Shown piece by piece: positions 7,327 to 15,652 of a DNA stretch of 25,640 nt. The position numbers and the translations under genes were made by a program. The DNA is taken from positions 1 through 25,640 of the IMG/VR virus record IMGVR_UViG_3300015374_000054; one strand, given 5' to 3'. Position 1 is the stretch's first letter; the number at the start of each line of letters is the position of its first letter. The notes beneath the pieces are model-generated. The model was given only the letters and a program-made list of their open reading frames with translations, made no database searches and was not told the DNA's origin. Source of the DNA: a virus.

Positions 7327-9177
7327 TTAAATTAAGCCCCACTCAATCTGTAATGCTTGCTTAATTGCAAGCTTCAACTTCAAAGGCGCAGTCTTAAGGT
7401 TCGTGTGAGTCATAAGGTATTTAATCATGTGGTTGTCTTTACGCTGAGGGAGATTAGCCCAACCACCGGCAGAAGCGATGTTATTAGCTGCTTCTTCAAC
7501 CCTAATGTAAAGGTCAACTCCACCGCCCTTAAGACCACGATCCTTCAAATAGTCAACAGCACCAGTACGAGAGTTAGAGTACCCTCGTGGCTTCTTCCTC
7601 TTAGGCTTATTGTTATCAAGCTGGTCAGCCATAAACTTAGCTTTATCCAAACCGAACTTTTTAAGGTCCAATTTGTTTTGGAATCGCTGAGTTCGAGTGT
7701 CCTGCTTGAATTTAGCAACGTCAAGACCAAATTCTCGATTAGCCAACCTAGAAGCTAAACGGTCCTGAATTGCTTGACTTCGAGCCGCCCTATTAGCTGC
7801 CTGTAGAGCAGTAACAGCAGTGCTGATCTTACCGAGTCGAGTAGCCCCTAATGCAGACCTCTGATCCCTGAGAGACATAATCTCATCAGTAAACTTCTGA
7901 CGCGCAGTAGTACGAGCTCCTAATCCCTGAGCCTGTAATTCTCCACCAATCAAAGCCATTAATTGATCGAAGCCCTGAGTATTCTCTCGCTGTGCTGATG
8001 AACTTTCAGCTTGCGAAAGATTAGCCTGACTAAGAGCGTATTTTTCGTCTCGGGATAAACCGGAAGTAGCAGCGTCAGTAACTCCACCAATACCTAGGCG
8101 AGATAGTTCATCTTTAACATCTTGAGTCGCACTATCATAATTACTGCCAAGATTCTCTTTAATCCGCTCATAAGCATTACGAGTATCTTCAAGAGCATTA
8201 GCACCACGAGTATCAATACGTTCTGTATTACTCTCGTTCTGTGCTCCTGCACGTTCGTATAGACCCTTTAAGTCTTGAAGCGTACGCTTCCTTTCTTTTC
8301 GGGTCTGCTTAACGCGGTGTGTAAGAGCCTTAAGTTGCGGATCAAGTTCAGCACTAACAGCTAAGCCAGCTTTACGGTATAATTTACCCGCACCAGTACC
8401 TCGCTCCCGAACATCTTTCATCATGTTCTTACGAGCGATTTGAACTAGTTTTTTCTCTCGCTTGGGATTTTTTGTATGCTTAACGATGTACTTACGTCGC
8501 TTACGAAAATCTGCAACTTCCTTTTTAACGTTTTGCTCATTAGCACGGAGATAACGATTCTCAGTGATATTTGTAATCTTACGCGCTAATCGCTTACCAG
8601 GCTTGCCAAGTTTAATATCCTGCTTTTTAGGCTTCCCCTTGCCTGGACCCTTGCCTCTGGGATGGTGCCTCTTCTTGAGCTTTGGCCGGTTAGGCTTGCG
8701 ATGGGGTCGCCCCGGTGCTCCTGGCCCTTGATGATGCGGAGAACCTAATTTCGGAGGCGGCCGATTATGAGTAGGCTGCTTAGGCGGGTTCTTTTTCTTT
8801 GGTTTAGTTCCGTGACCTTTAGAGCCGCCCTGACCAATAGCATTTCCGCCTAAACCCACTCCGCTACCAATACCACCATAATGAGGCTTAGTATTACGGC
8901 GCGCAGAAGAAACTCGCTTAGCTGACTGTCGAGCGTAGAAGTTATTACTACGATTCAGCCTTTTAACTAGACGGTGCGTAGACCGTTTCTGTTGACGTCC
9001 ATAAGTGCCGCGTGCCTGTGAAGTATTAATAGCGTTCACAGCACGCCTCGTGGCACGAGTAATCTGTCGATTAGACGCACCACTACGAACTAAACGCTGA
9101 ACACGCCTAATCTTTCGTGAAGTATGCAATCCTCGACGACGATTTAATCCGCCACCACCTGGATTTACTGGATACAT
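7327..9177 (-). CDS. Basic internal virion protein (616 residues)
   Basis: About residues 1-200 are extremely rich in Arg, Lys, His, Gly and Pro, including proline/lysine runs such as KPKKKNPPKQP, with almost no acidic residues; this could bind DNA inside the head. Residues about 200-530 are predicted long helices with frequent Arg/Glu/Gln and Ala, likely coiled coil. The last 80 residues are more globular. It begins in a TAATG overlap with the 171-residue gene and ends one base before the 1131-residue gene. It is best read as one of the internal (ejected) proteins, by analogy with T7 gp15 position and size; there is no recognised domain, so the role is inferred. Confidence 0.75.
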   Translation of the reverse strand: MYPVNPGGGGLNRRRGLHTSRKIRRVQRLVRSGASNRQITRATRRAVNAINTSQARGTYGRQQKRSTHRLVKRLNRSNNFYARQSAKRVSSARRNTKPHYGGIGSGVGLGGNAIGQGGSKGHGTKPKKKNPPKQPTHNRPPPKLGSPHHQGPGAPGRPHRKPNRPKLKKRHHPRGKGPGKGKPKKQDIKLGKPGKRLARKITNITENRYLRANEQNVKKEVADFRKRRKYIVKHTKNPKREKKLVQIARKNMMKDVRERGTGAGKLYRKAGLAVSAELDPQLKALTHRVKQTRKERKRTLQDLKGLYERAGAQNESNTERIDTRGANALEDTRNAYERIKENLGSNYDSATQDVKDELSRLGIGGVTDAATSGLSRDEKYALSQANLSQAESSSAQRENTQGFDQLMALIGGELQAQGLGARTTARQKFTDEIMSLRDQRSALGATRLGKISTAVTALQAANRAARSQAIQDRLASRLANREFGLDVAKFKQDTRTQRFQNKLDLKKFGLDKAKFMADQLDNNKPKRKKPRGYSNSRTGAVDYLKDRGLKGGGVDLYIRVEEAANNIASAGGWANLPQRKDNHMIKYLMTHTNLKTAPLKLKLAIKQALQIEWGLI

Positions 9178-9692
9178 TATGGCCGCCTATTTTTCTTCTT
9201 CTTCGTAAGCTTTCCTCGACCAAAACCTAAATTACCAGCATTCCGCTCAGCGCCTTGCGCTTGTCCCTGCATCACATTAGACAGCTGATACTGATAATTA
9301 GCCATAGCACGCTCTTTATCTTCACGCATACGGTCTAAGTTAATACCTAATTCAGAAGTGAGATTAGCCTTCTGATTAGCCATTTGATTCGCTGCTTGAC
9401 CGTAATTATAACCATAACCTGAGGAGAACGCCATTCCTCGTCCCGCAGCATTATTTAAGATGCTACGGTAAACGTTAGGTGCCTCTTGATTAATGTCACG
9501 AATGGCATTAGTCGTATACCTATTAGCGTCTTGAACATTGCGTCGATAATCAGACCGCATGTTCATGCGACCCTGCAATAAACTCCGTCGCCTTTGTGCA
9601 GCACCTAAATCAAAAGGAAGCGCAGTAGGCTGAGGCTTAGGCGGGCCTGGGTTCTTGGGCGGCTTGCGGGGCTTGCGCTTGATTTCCGGCAT
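9177..9692 (-). CDS. Small internal virion protein, helical (171 residues)
   Basis: The N-terminus is Pro/Lys-rich (K-R-K-P-R-K-P-P-K-N-P-G-P-P-K), followed by about 120 residues of Asn/Gln/Arg/Ala-rich helix, then a Gly/Lys-rich tail (GKLTKKKKNRR). Asn-Gln-Ala helices of this kind recall the small ejected proteins of podoviruses (position of T7 gp14). It overlaps the end of the 112-residue gene by 56 bases in another frame and joins the 616-residue gene by TAATG. There is no enzymatic motif. The structural role is inferred from neighbours and composition. Confidence 0.75.
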   Translation of the reverse strand: MPEIKRKPRKPPKNPGPPKPQPTALPFDLGAAQRRRSLLQGRMNMRSDYRRNVQDANRYTTNAIRDINQEAPNVYRSILNNAAGRGMAFSSGYGYNYGQAANQMANQKANLTSELGINLDRMREDKERAMANYQYQLSNVMQGQAQGAERNAGNLGFGRGKLTKKKKNRRP

Positions 9693-9975
9693 TATAAATT
9701 CTCCCTCTACGATCCTTCATTAATCCAGGACCTACAGGAACTAGAGGCTGTGGAATAATAGGAGTAGGCATACTTTGCTGTTGATTACCGTTAATTCGAT
9801 CTCTAAGATTTAATGCTGCTGCGGCTAATCCTGAACGACTATCACTCTGTTCTTTTTTAATTCCTCGTTGGATATAGCCAGTCGGGTCTTTACGTCCCGA
9901 ATCAGGAGCATGGCTAGTTCCACGGTAAACTCTATTACCGTTTAAGAAGCTACGCTCCCGTTCTTGACCCTTCAT
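9637..9975 (-). CDS. Small conserved structural-operon protein (112 residues)
   Basis: A polar 112-residue protein. The central block K-D-P-T-G-Y-I-Q-R-G-I followed by S-D-S-R-S-G-L-A-A-A-A-L-N-L-R-D-R looks conserved; I recall similar blocks in small proteins of actinophage structural operons, but cannot check this here. The C-terminal 40 residues are Pro/Gln/Ala-rich and disordered. It starts 21 bases after the nozzle-like gene (AGGA upstream of ATG) and overlaps the next gene by 56 bases. The function is unknown; it may be a minor internal or tail-assembly protein. Confidence 0.75.
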   Translation of the reverse strand: MKGQERERSFLNGNRVYRGTSHAPDSGRKDPTGYIQRGIKKEQSDSRSGLAAAALNLRDRINGNQQQSMPTPIIPQPLVPVGPGLMKDRRGRIYNAGNQAQAPQAAQEPRPA

Positions 9976-9996
9976 ATTCTTATCCTAATCTATCTG

Positions 9997-11658
9997 TCAA
10001 GTCCGAATAAGACCACGGATGCTATAATCCATAGTTAAACCACGAACACGGAAAGTAACTTGATCCGTAATTCCGGAACCCGTAGCCGTTTCAGCTTTAT
10101 CGATACCAAATTGAATAACTCGAAAACGCTGTTGTTTCGTTACAACGCTATCGAAAAAATCAGTATAAAAATCAGCGTAATTAGTAATAAGTTGACTGGC
10201 ATCAACGACCGATGGATCGCCTTCTCTAATCGAGAAAGTTGGTTTTGCATCCAGGTTATCCGCATCCACATGCTGTAAATCATAACGCCACCTGTAAAGT
10301 TTTTTCCATCGCGTAGCATCATCCATAGCTAATGGTACTGTCACCATCATATAACGAGGAACTAAAAAGTTACCGGAGCGGTCTTGATCCTTACATTTTC
10401 CATCCGGATTGTTAATATCTCCACCAATACGCATCATGGAGAAATATCCGCCACCTGAATTCAGAACACCATCCACTACCGCACTTGGAGTATCACCCCA
10501 TACCTGCCAAGCAGTACCCGAACTAGAGGAAACAGCAAAAGATCGTTTACTATTAGCACTAATGAAGCTATCCGAAGGATCGTATTTAGTCCAGGCTCCT
10601 GTATTAAGATTCATACAAAGAGAAGTATAACTCCCTGACTCGAAAAATCCACCTAAGATGAGACGATTAGCGACGATGGTAATACTAACGCTCTCGCCCC
10701 AAGAGTCAGGAGAGTCAATAATCGTTCGAATGTTCTCTGCAATACTGAGGAACTCACCATCAATAAACCGATAAATACCCTGACGATTAACAACATAAAT
10801 GTCACTACCCTTATTTGTAGCATCAAGAGCACCAAACTGTTTATTGACCTGGCGAAGAATACCGTCCACTGCTGGGTCAGTATTAAAAGTGAAGGCCCAG
10901 GTGGAATCCTCTTTAAAAATGTAGACAATATCTTCTAAAGCAATAACAGCTGTAACCTGTTGCGCATCTAAAGGATTAACACTAAAAAATCCACCATCAG
11001 GAGCAGTCCAGTTTCGCGGAGCAGTAGCCTTTGAATAATTCACTTTGGAACCATTCAAATCTACTACAAACACACGATCCTGCATTACGAAGGAATAGTA
11101 TCCAAATTGAGATTGTACAAGAGTTAAAGCATTCGCAGTAGCTCCTGTAGTATCTCCATTATCCATAGAAATATTATTCTGAAAAGTACCTGCGCTAGCA
11201 GCACCACGACGGATAAAGAAAAGTTCTCCGTTGTACAAAACAACTGAATTAATTAATTTATTATCCGCAGGTTTTGAAGCTCCGTGATCGTTCTCAAATA
11301 ATTGAGTCGGAGAACCAGTCGTCGGATCATCCGTGTAATAAACTCGCTCCCGCCAAGTTCCTGTAACCTGTTTTAAAATTGAAACGTACAGTCGAAGGTT
11401 ACCATTAATTGCCGAGGGATGAGAGCCTAATAACCGAAATGTTCCAAAGTTGGTGAAACTACCAGGCCAACCATCAGCCCAAGCATCATGAAAACGAACA
11501 AAACCCGGACGTTGTATCAAGACACCATAATCTGTCACATCCAAATTAATAATGTCCCCAACGAAAGATTCAGCAACGTCATAACTACCCTCGTGCCGAG
11601 TAATTAATCCATCTGGCCAAGGACCAACGTAACGACTAATTTTGTCACTAGGTGGCAT
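9997..11658 (-). CDS. Tail nozzle / hub-like beta-rich protein
   Basis: A 553-residue protein. Near the N-terminus the motif I-N-L-D-V-T-D-Y-G-V-L-I-Q-R-P-G-F (about residues 37-53) is the classic opening of podovirus nozzle/stabilisation proteins (T7 gp12, P22 gp10 type), where 'N-L-D ... RPG' precedes a beta-propeller. The rest is strand-rich with repeated aromatic-Gly turns, such as blocks around V-V-L-Y-N-G-E-L-F-F-I and A-V-I-A-L-E-D-I-V-Y-I-F, which look like propeller blades. It directly follows the adaptor gene (11-base overlap), the order usual in short-tailed phages. It should form the end of the short tail that holds and releases DNA. The family call rests on motif and synteny. Confidence 0.78.
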   Translation of the reverse strand: MPPSDKISRYVGPWPDGLITRHEGSYDVAESFVGDIINLDVTDYGVLIQRPGFVRFHDAWADGWPGSFTNFGTFRLLGSHPSAINGNLRLYVSILKQVTGTWRERVYYTDDPTTGSPTQLFENDHGASKPADNKLINSVVLYNGELFFIRRGAASAGTFQNNISMDNGDTTGATANALTLVQSQFGYYSFVMQDRVFVVDLNGSKVNYSKATAPRNWTAPDGGFFSVNPLDAQQVTAVIALEDIVYIFKEDSTWAFTFNTDPAVDGILRQVNKQFGALDATNKGSDIYVVNRQGIYRFIDGEFLSIAENIRTIIDSPDSWGESVSITIVANRLILGGFFESGSYTSLCMNLNTGAWTKYDPSDSFISANSKRSFAVSSSSGTAWQVWGDTPSAVVDGVLNSGGGYFSMMRIGGDINNPDGKCKDQDRSGNFLVPRYMMVTVPLAMDDATRWKKLYRWRYDLQHVDADNLDAKPTFSIREGDPSVVDASQLITNYADFYTDFFDSVVTKQQRFRVIQFGIDKAETATGSGITDQVTFRVRGLTMDYSIRGLIRT

Positions 11659-12313
11659 AATAGCTCGAATCTTCTTCTGCTATTTGAATTGACGGGTACA
11701 CGTTCTGATTTCGGATAAAAGAGTCCGATTGTGCATCATCTAGGCTACTATTAAACTGAGCCATTTTAGTAGCGTAACGACTATCATTATCATCTAGTTC
11801 TGCTGCCTGAGCTAAGCAATATTCTACCACCCTCTGATGATATTGAAGGGGTAAGTCGATTGTCCCTGTAGGGTCAGTACCGATAATTGCAGTAGCATCA
11901 GTAGGATAACGCTCATAGTAAAGCGTTAAATCCGCTGCGCTACTTGTTGCAGGTGCAGGACGTAAATTGATTTCGTTATTAAAGAACCAATACTCAAGCG
12001 GCGTACCAGTGGGAATAGGAGTTAAATCTTTGTCAGGATAATCTTGTTCCGCTGCCTGAATCGAAATAGGATTAAGAGCAATCCCTTTATATGCTACCCG
12101 ATGGAGACGGATAATTTCAGTAGGTAAAGTATAATTAGCCGTACCACCGGTCGTAGCCATAGTGGCTTTTTTCTGCAGAATCTCTTTGTTACGATTAACA
12201 ATTTCCCTTTGGGCGTCATTAATCCAGTCAAGAATAACAGCGTCAGTAATCTGTGATCCTGACTCATCACCAAATTGGCGCTTGACCCGAGTAGCAACGT
12301 CTAAAGTTCTCAT
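11648..12313 (-). CDS. Head-to-tail adaptor-like protein
   Basis: A 221-residue protein beginning M-R-T-L-D-V-A-T-R-V-K-R-Q-F-G-D. The early helix I-L-D-W-I-N-D-A-Q-R-E-I (about residues 28-39) and later Y-T-L-P-T-E-I-I-R-L-H-R-V and L-R-P-A-P blocks match the layout of portal-adaptor proteins of short-tailed phages (role of T7 gp11 / P22 gp4): an alpha-helical bundle with a beta insertion. The C-terminal helix carries E-L-D-D-N-D-S-R-Y-A-T-K-M. It should sit under the portal and bind the nozzle. Its ATG overlaps the previous stop as ATGA, and its end overlaps the nozzle start by 11 bases. Confidence 0.78.
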   Translation of the reverse strand: MRTLDVATRVKRQFGDESGSQITDAVILDWINDAQREIVNRNKEILQKKATMATTGGTANYTLPTEIIRLHRVAYKGIALNPISIQAAEQDYPDKDLTPIPTGTPLEYWFFNNEINLRPAPATSSAADLTLYYERYPTDATAIIGTDPTGTIDLPLQYHQRVVEYCLAQAAELDDNDSRYATKMAQFNSSLDDAQSDSFIRNQNVYPSIQIAEEDSSYYAT

Positions 12314-12777
12314 CGCAACCTATTCCCGTAGTCCTTAATCACAACATCTTTACTGACACGGTATTTATTCAGAGGGGAAGCGATGACGTGTTTAGCTATG
12401 TCAGTCGCCTCTGCCATTTGCTCCTGTTGCGCTTTCTTATGCATGAGTTTAAGGGCTTCATTGTGCGCATCAATATCGGTGATAACATCGTTGCGCGATG
12501 TATCCGCTTTGATAATCTGTTCGAGGATTCGTCCATCAAATTGGGATTCATCTTGAACGTGGAAAATTATGTATTCTTTTCCATGCACCCTTTCAACGAC
12601 TGCGAATTGTGGTTCCCCCGGAAGCCTCTTATCAGCAGGAATCCACTTAACGTCCAATCGAGGATTATAAGCGCGAATAGCCTCAACAATATGAACAGTC
12701 CTCTCATTGACAGCATTACCGTCTGTCAATGGAGCTAAAATAAGAGCCTTATTAAAGGCTAATTGACGATTAGACAT
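12310..12777 (-). CDS. Conserved hypothetical protein of the head-tail region (155 residues)
   Basis: The N-terminal two thirds read as a small alpha/beta fold with L-D-V-K-W-I-P, Q-F-A-V-V-E-R and Y-I-I-F-H-V-Q-D-E-S-Q-F-D-G-R-I-L-E-Q-I; proteins with this block are, as far as I recall, common in tailed phages of actinobacteria next to adaptor genes. The C-terminal third is a charged helix. It links the decoration-like gene (TAATG) and the adaptor gene (ATGA). A role in head completion or head-tail joining is inference from place; no motif proves it. Confidence 0.75.
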   Translation of the reverse strand: MSNRQLAFNKALILAPLTDGNAVNERTVHIVEAIRAYNPRLDVKWIPADKRLPGEPQFAVVERVHGKEYIIFHVQDESQFDGRILEQIIKADTSRNDVITDIDAHNEALKLMHKKAQQEQMAEATDIAKHVIASPLNKYRVSKDVVIKDYGNRLR

Positions 12778-13424
12778 TAAACGGCCCTTAACAGAAGTCG
12801 TGGTGATGAACCTGAATACAAATTATTAGCATTAAAAGTAAACGTACCAGGTAAGGCTCCTGTAATTCCAGCCAGAATATAACCTGATCCAGATGTCACC
12901 CTAGAAGGATCGTCTAAAGCAACATAAGGTGTCCAACCTGCTGCATAACCACGTAATTCCATAGTTCCAGCAGCAACTTGAGCACAACCAGCTAACCAAT
13001 AAAGACCCGGATTTAATGTCTGAGTAATTGGAAGTGTCTTAGAACCAGTAGTAGAACAGTCTACTGTACCCGCATCAACTAAAAGCGTACTAGGTTTACC
13101 ACCTGAATCAGAATTATAAATTCCTAAGCGATAAACAGAAGTCGCTTGCAAAATAGTGCAGGCACAAGCAATTTGATCAAATGCTTGACGCTCTCCAACA
13201 ATAAACGGAAAAAGGTCTAATTCATTGAGAGTAGGAACTTTCGTTGAGTTACCACCATTAGAATCTGGACCATAATATAAACCCGTAGCGAAGCGTCTAT
13301 TAGATGCAATTCCAAAAGTTTGCTGAGCGTAGAAAAGCGCCTGTAAATCCTGGATAGATAATCCAGACGAACTTAAACCTAATTGCGTCAGGTAGTAAAG
13401 TCGTTCTAGATCAGCGTTAGTCAT
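12777..13424 (-). CDS. Head decoration or fibre-like protein with jelly-roll domain
   Basis: A 215-residue protein. The first 40 residues are helical (L-E-R-L-Y-Y-L-T-Q-L-G-L ... Q-D-L-Q-A-L-F-Y-A), a plausible docking segment. From about residue 60 a strand-rich domain appears: F-P-F-I-V-G-E-R-Q-A-F-D-Q-I, Y-R-L-G-I-Y-N-S-D-S-G-G-K-P-S-T-L-L-V-D-A-G-T-V-D and L-N-P-G-L-Y-W-L-A. The pattern 'R-L-G-I-Y-N ... L-L-D-A-G-T-V ... PG-x-Y-W-L-A' occurs in beta-sandwich domains of phage fibres and surface proteins that often bind sugars. It follows the major capsid gene after a terminator, with a strong GGAGGG ribosome-binding site. It is either a capsid fibre or the main receptor-binding protein, since no other spike or fibre gene is seen. 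Confidence 0.72.
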   Translation of the reverse strand: MTNADLERLYYLTQLGLSSSGLSIQDLQALFYAQQTFGIASNRRFATGLYYGPDSNGGNSTKVPTLNELDLFPFIVGERQAFDQIACACTILQATSVYRLGIYNSDSGGKPSTLLVDAGTVDCSTTGSKTLPITQTLNPGLYWLAGCAQVAAGTMELRGYAAGWTPYVALDDPSRVTSGSGYILAGITGALPGTFTFNANNLYSGSSPRLLLRAV

Positions 13425-13440
13425 TTCATATCCCTCCGAG

Positions 13441-13469
13441 AAAGGCCGGCCCCCATAATGGAACCGGCC
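13441..13469 (-). terminator. Intrinsic terminator after the major capsid gene
   Basis: On the minus strand GGCCGG pairs with CCGGCC (plus-strand 13464-13469 and 13444-13449), extended inward by two G-U and two G-C pairs around a six-base AT-rich loop, then TTTCTC. It lies 26 bases after the capsid stop and 19 before the next start. It would limit transcription of the downstream tail genes relative to capsid. The U-tract is short and broken, so partial read-through is likely. Confidence 0.75.
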
Positions 13470-13495
13470 CTCTCGTTAGTCACTAGGATTACGAA

Positions 13496-14710
13496 TCACG
13501 TCTCAGTGATGTCGCCAACCTTAAAGTGAGAGTTACGCCGATCAATACCAAGCTCCCAATAACGACGGAGAATTGCTTCCCAAGCGTCGAAGTCGGTAAC
13601 CCATTTGAGAACGGAATTATCGTCGTCCGCAAATTCCCACTCAGCCTCACGGTAAACAGTAAAATTACTCTCCTGTAAACCATAAGAAGTGTTCGGTGGG
13701 CAGTCAACATCTTCCACTACAGGAATATCTCCTCCACCAGCGGCGAAAGCTAATCCCTGGAAACCACCCTCGAACGTCTGAGCCTTAACAAATTGACGCT
13801 GAGCCTTAAGTAATGAGAAGTAAGCTCGACGAACACCAAGACTCGCAAAAATAACGGACACCTTGCCGCCATTAATACGAGTGTTGTCGCAAGCCTTAAT
13901 CCACATTTCCTCAGTCAGTGAGCGGTTAGAGCCACCATTTGTGTCAATAATCGAAGCCCACTTAGGCTCAGTAGCAGGGTCCACGTTATAAAGAGCGCCA
14001 GTAGAAGCAATAATGCTTCCCAAACCATTCGGCTCACGGAAAACTCCCGCAGAAACCGTACCGGAACCAGTACGCACAATAACGTCGTTAGCTACTGCCG
14101 TTCCGTCAGCACCATCATAAGTAACCGTACCAGCCGGGAAAGTACCCGGCACAATAGCGGTAATCTTACGGTTGCTGAACTTAACAGCACCAGTACCCGG
14201 CGTAATAACGTCGATCATCATATCCAGTTCGAGATACTGGATATTAGAAACGGTAACTGTGTTAGCACCATCAGCCGTAACAACAGCTAATTGACCAGTC
14301 GCGTTACCGTAGAAAATTCGAGCGCAGTCCTTAGCGGTGTCATCCTTAAGACCGTCCATTTCCTTTTCCATCGCATTAGCGAAGGACTGAGGATTGGTTT
14401 CCGCTAATTTCATAAGCTGACCAGTTAAACGGACTCGTCCATAACCGTACTTCAACGGAATACGAACGGACGCATAACCCTGCTGACCAGCCGCAGGAAG
14501 CTGCTCATTTTCCTGCCGATAACCCTGACCGTGATTACGACGAACACGGAGAGGGAAAGTCACATATTTTCCACCAACGTCTTGAGAAACACCACGGTTG
14601 GTACTCTCAATACGCTTATATCCAATAACTTCACTTTGCAGCTGCTCTCGGAGAGAACCCTGATAGATTTCTTTGAGCAGCGCGTTTACGGTTGCTAAAC
14701 TCGCTGGCAT
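13496..14710 (-). CDS. Major capsid protein (HK97-fold type)
   Basis: A 404-residue protein beginning with A-T-V-N-A-L-L-K-E-I-Y-Q-G-S-L-R-E-Q-L, the N-terminal arm pattern of HK97-fold capsid proteins in many tailed phages, followed by a 'GKYVTFPLRVRRNHGQGYR' E-loop-like section and a long strand-rich P-domain. The end carries F-D-A-W-E-A-I-L-R-R-Y-W-E-L-G-I-D. Size, position right after the scaffold gene and a following terminator all agree. The AGGAG before the ATG is strong, and many codons look favoured, as for the most abundant virion protein. No separate protease gene is visible, so a cleaved maturation pathway is not indicated. Confidence 0.92.
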   Translation of the reverse strand: MPASLATVNALLKEIYQGSLREQLQSEVIGYKRIESTNRGVSQDVGGKYVTFPLRVRRNHGQGYRQENEQLPAAGQQGYASVRIPLKYGYGRVRLTGQLMKLAETNPQSFANAMEKEMDGLKDDTAKDCARIFYGNATGQLAVVTADGANTVTVSNIQYLELDMMIDVITPGTGAVKFSNRKITAIVPGTFPAGTVTYDGADGTAVANDVIVRTGSGTVSAGVFREPNGLGSIIASTGALYNVDPATEPKWASIIDTNGGSNRSLTEEMWIKACDNTRINGGKVSVIFASLGVRRAYFSLLKAQRQFVKAQTFEGGFQGLAFAAGGGDIPVVEDVDCPPNTSYGLQESNFTVYREAEWEFADDDNSVLKWVTDFDAWEAILRRYWELGIDRRNSHFKVGDITET

Positions 14711-14726
14711 TTTAAACTCCTAGTGA

Positions 14727-15530
14727 CTACTGCTGTTGATTGGCAGAATTTAATAACTGCTCAACCATTGACTGTCGAGCTTTCTTATCAGAATAAATCT
14801 TCTGTAAGTCGCCCTGTTCACTCGGCAGACCTCCGCCAGCACCTAATGGCTGAGGCGCAGTTGGAGTAGTTGGCGCACCGTTAACCTGTTGACCTCCATT
14901 AGAAGGCCGAGCAACATTCTCATAATACCAGGTTAATGCACTCTCTAAGCCCTGATCTGGATAAGTAGCTGCTCTAGTAAGAACAATTTCCATATCCATC
15001 GGACCATACTCCGGAGACATTTCCTCGTCTACCGCTACTAAACTATTCCAAATTTCTGTTTCTTCGGCTTCCTGACTTCGAGTCTGCGTATCATTCTCAA
15101 TACGCTCACTTAAATCAGAAATAGCCTGCCTCATAGCAGTTAATTCAGCGTTGTCTCCATCCGGCATATATTCATCCGGATCAACGTCATCCTCACCAAT
15201 ATCGTAATCTAATGAGGCTGCTAACTGCTTAAGGATTTCCTCAGGATTATCACGCAGCTGAGTAGCAAGATGAATAGCCATTTGAACATCATTAGGCTGA
15301 TACTGATTAATAATCTGTTCGTATGGCTGGTAACGCTGATATTGCTGAGCTTGCTGCTGGAACCGCTGATTAACCTGCTGTTCCCATTTCTTAAATGTCG
15401 GCTCAACAACAGGCCGCATTGCCTCTGGCAATTCTTGAAGCTCATTCCAATAAGGGGGATGAGATTCTTGACCTGCATTTTCCTGCCCTGTACCCGGTTG
15501 GCCTTGGGGCTCGGGGATCATGTTAGACAT
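14727..15530 (-). CDS. Capsid scaffolding protein
   Basis: A 267-residue, acidic and Gln-rich protein. The N-terminal 25 residues are disordered (PEPQGQPGTGQENAGQ), then a helical Q-rich region (Q-Q-A-Q-Q-Y-Q-R-Y), an acidic middle (I-G-E-D-D-V-D-P-D-E-Y) with a coiled-coil stretch around M-R-Q-A-I-S-D-L-S-E-R-I, a Pro/Gly/Thr-rich linker, and a short basic helical end (K-K-A-R-Q-S-M-V-E-Q-L-L). That plan, with a C-terminal capsid-binding helix, and the location just before the capsid gene identify it as scaffold. The upstream ribosome-binding site is weak (AGAAAG then a T-run), in contrast to the capsid gene's strong AGGAG, which may help set the scaffold/capsid ratio. Confidence 0.88.
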   Translation of the reverse strand: MSNMIPEPQGQPGTGQENAGQESHPPYWNELQELPEAMRPVVEPTFKKWEQQVNQRFQQQAQQYQRYQPYEQIINQYQPNDVQMAIHLATQLRDNPEEILKQLAASLDYDIGEDDVDPDEYMPDGDNAELTAMRQAISDLSERIENDTQTRSQEAEETEIWNSLVAVDEEMSPEYGPMDMEIVLTRAATYPDQGLESALTWYYENVARPSNGGQQVNGAPTTPTAPQPLGAGGGLPSEQGDLQKIYSDKKARQSMVEQLLNSANQQQ

Positions 15531-15616
15531 TTAAAAAACTTTCTACTCGGTAGACCGTACTTTGGCCTTGGCCCTTATTAGGACTGTACCGCTGCCTTAG
15601 TCACTAGGACACTTCT

Positions 15617-15646
15617 AGGATAAACCCTGACCTATAAACGTGTCAA
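15617..15646 (-). promoter_or_regulatory. Capsid-cassette promoter
   Basis: In the 122-base gap before the scaffold gene the minus strand reads TTGACA (15641-15646), an 18-base spacer, then TATCCT (15617-15622). This fits a primary-sigma promoter with an actinobacterial TANNNT -10. Transcription would start near 15610 and leave a leader of about 80 bases. Together with the terminator at 13441-13469 it makes scaffold plus capsid a separate transcription unit inside the long block. Confidence 0.65.
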
Positions 15647-15652
15647 GTCAGG
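15626..15652. promoter_or_regulatory. Inverted repeat flanking the capsid promoter -35
   Basis: CCTGAC at 15626-15631 and GTCAGG at 15647-15652 are perfect inverted copies 15 bases apart, and they bracket the -35 hexamer. The size and placement fit a repressor or activator site. Just downstream in transcription TCCTAG occurs twice within 20 bases. The binding protein is unknown; the regulator encoded at 23686-24255 is one candidate, though this repeat does not match the palindrome at its own promoter. Confidence 0.4.

Noticed and set aside
7357-7758. 133-codon plus-strand frame opposite the 616-residue gene, and other long antisense frames (15270-15581, 18638-18892, 24932-25399)
   Set aside because: They lie wholly or largely opposite or inside well-supported genes, lack ribosome sites and show low-complexity Leu/Ser/Arg composition typical of shadow frames.
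9971-10000. TTGACA on the minus strand at 9995-10000 followed by TATGAA after 18 bases, before the 112-residue gene
   Set aside because: The TGA in the hexamer is the stop of the previous gene, the -10 lacks the final T and overlaps the ATG; most likely chance.
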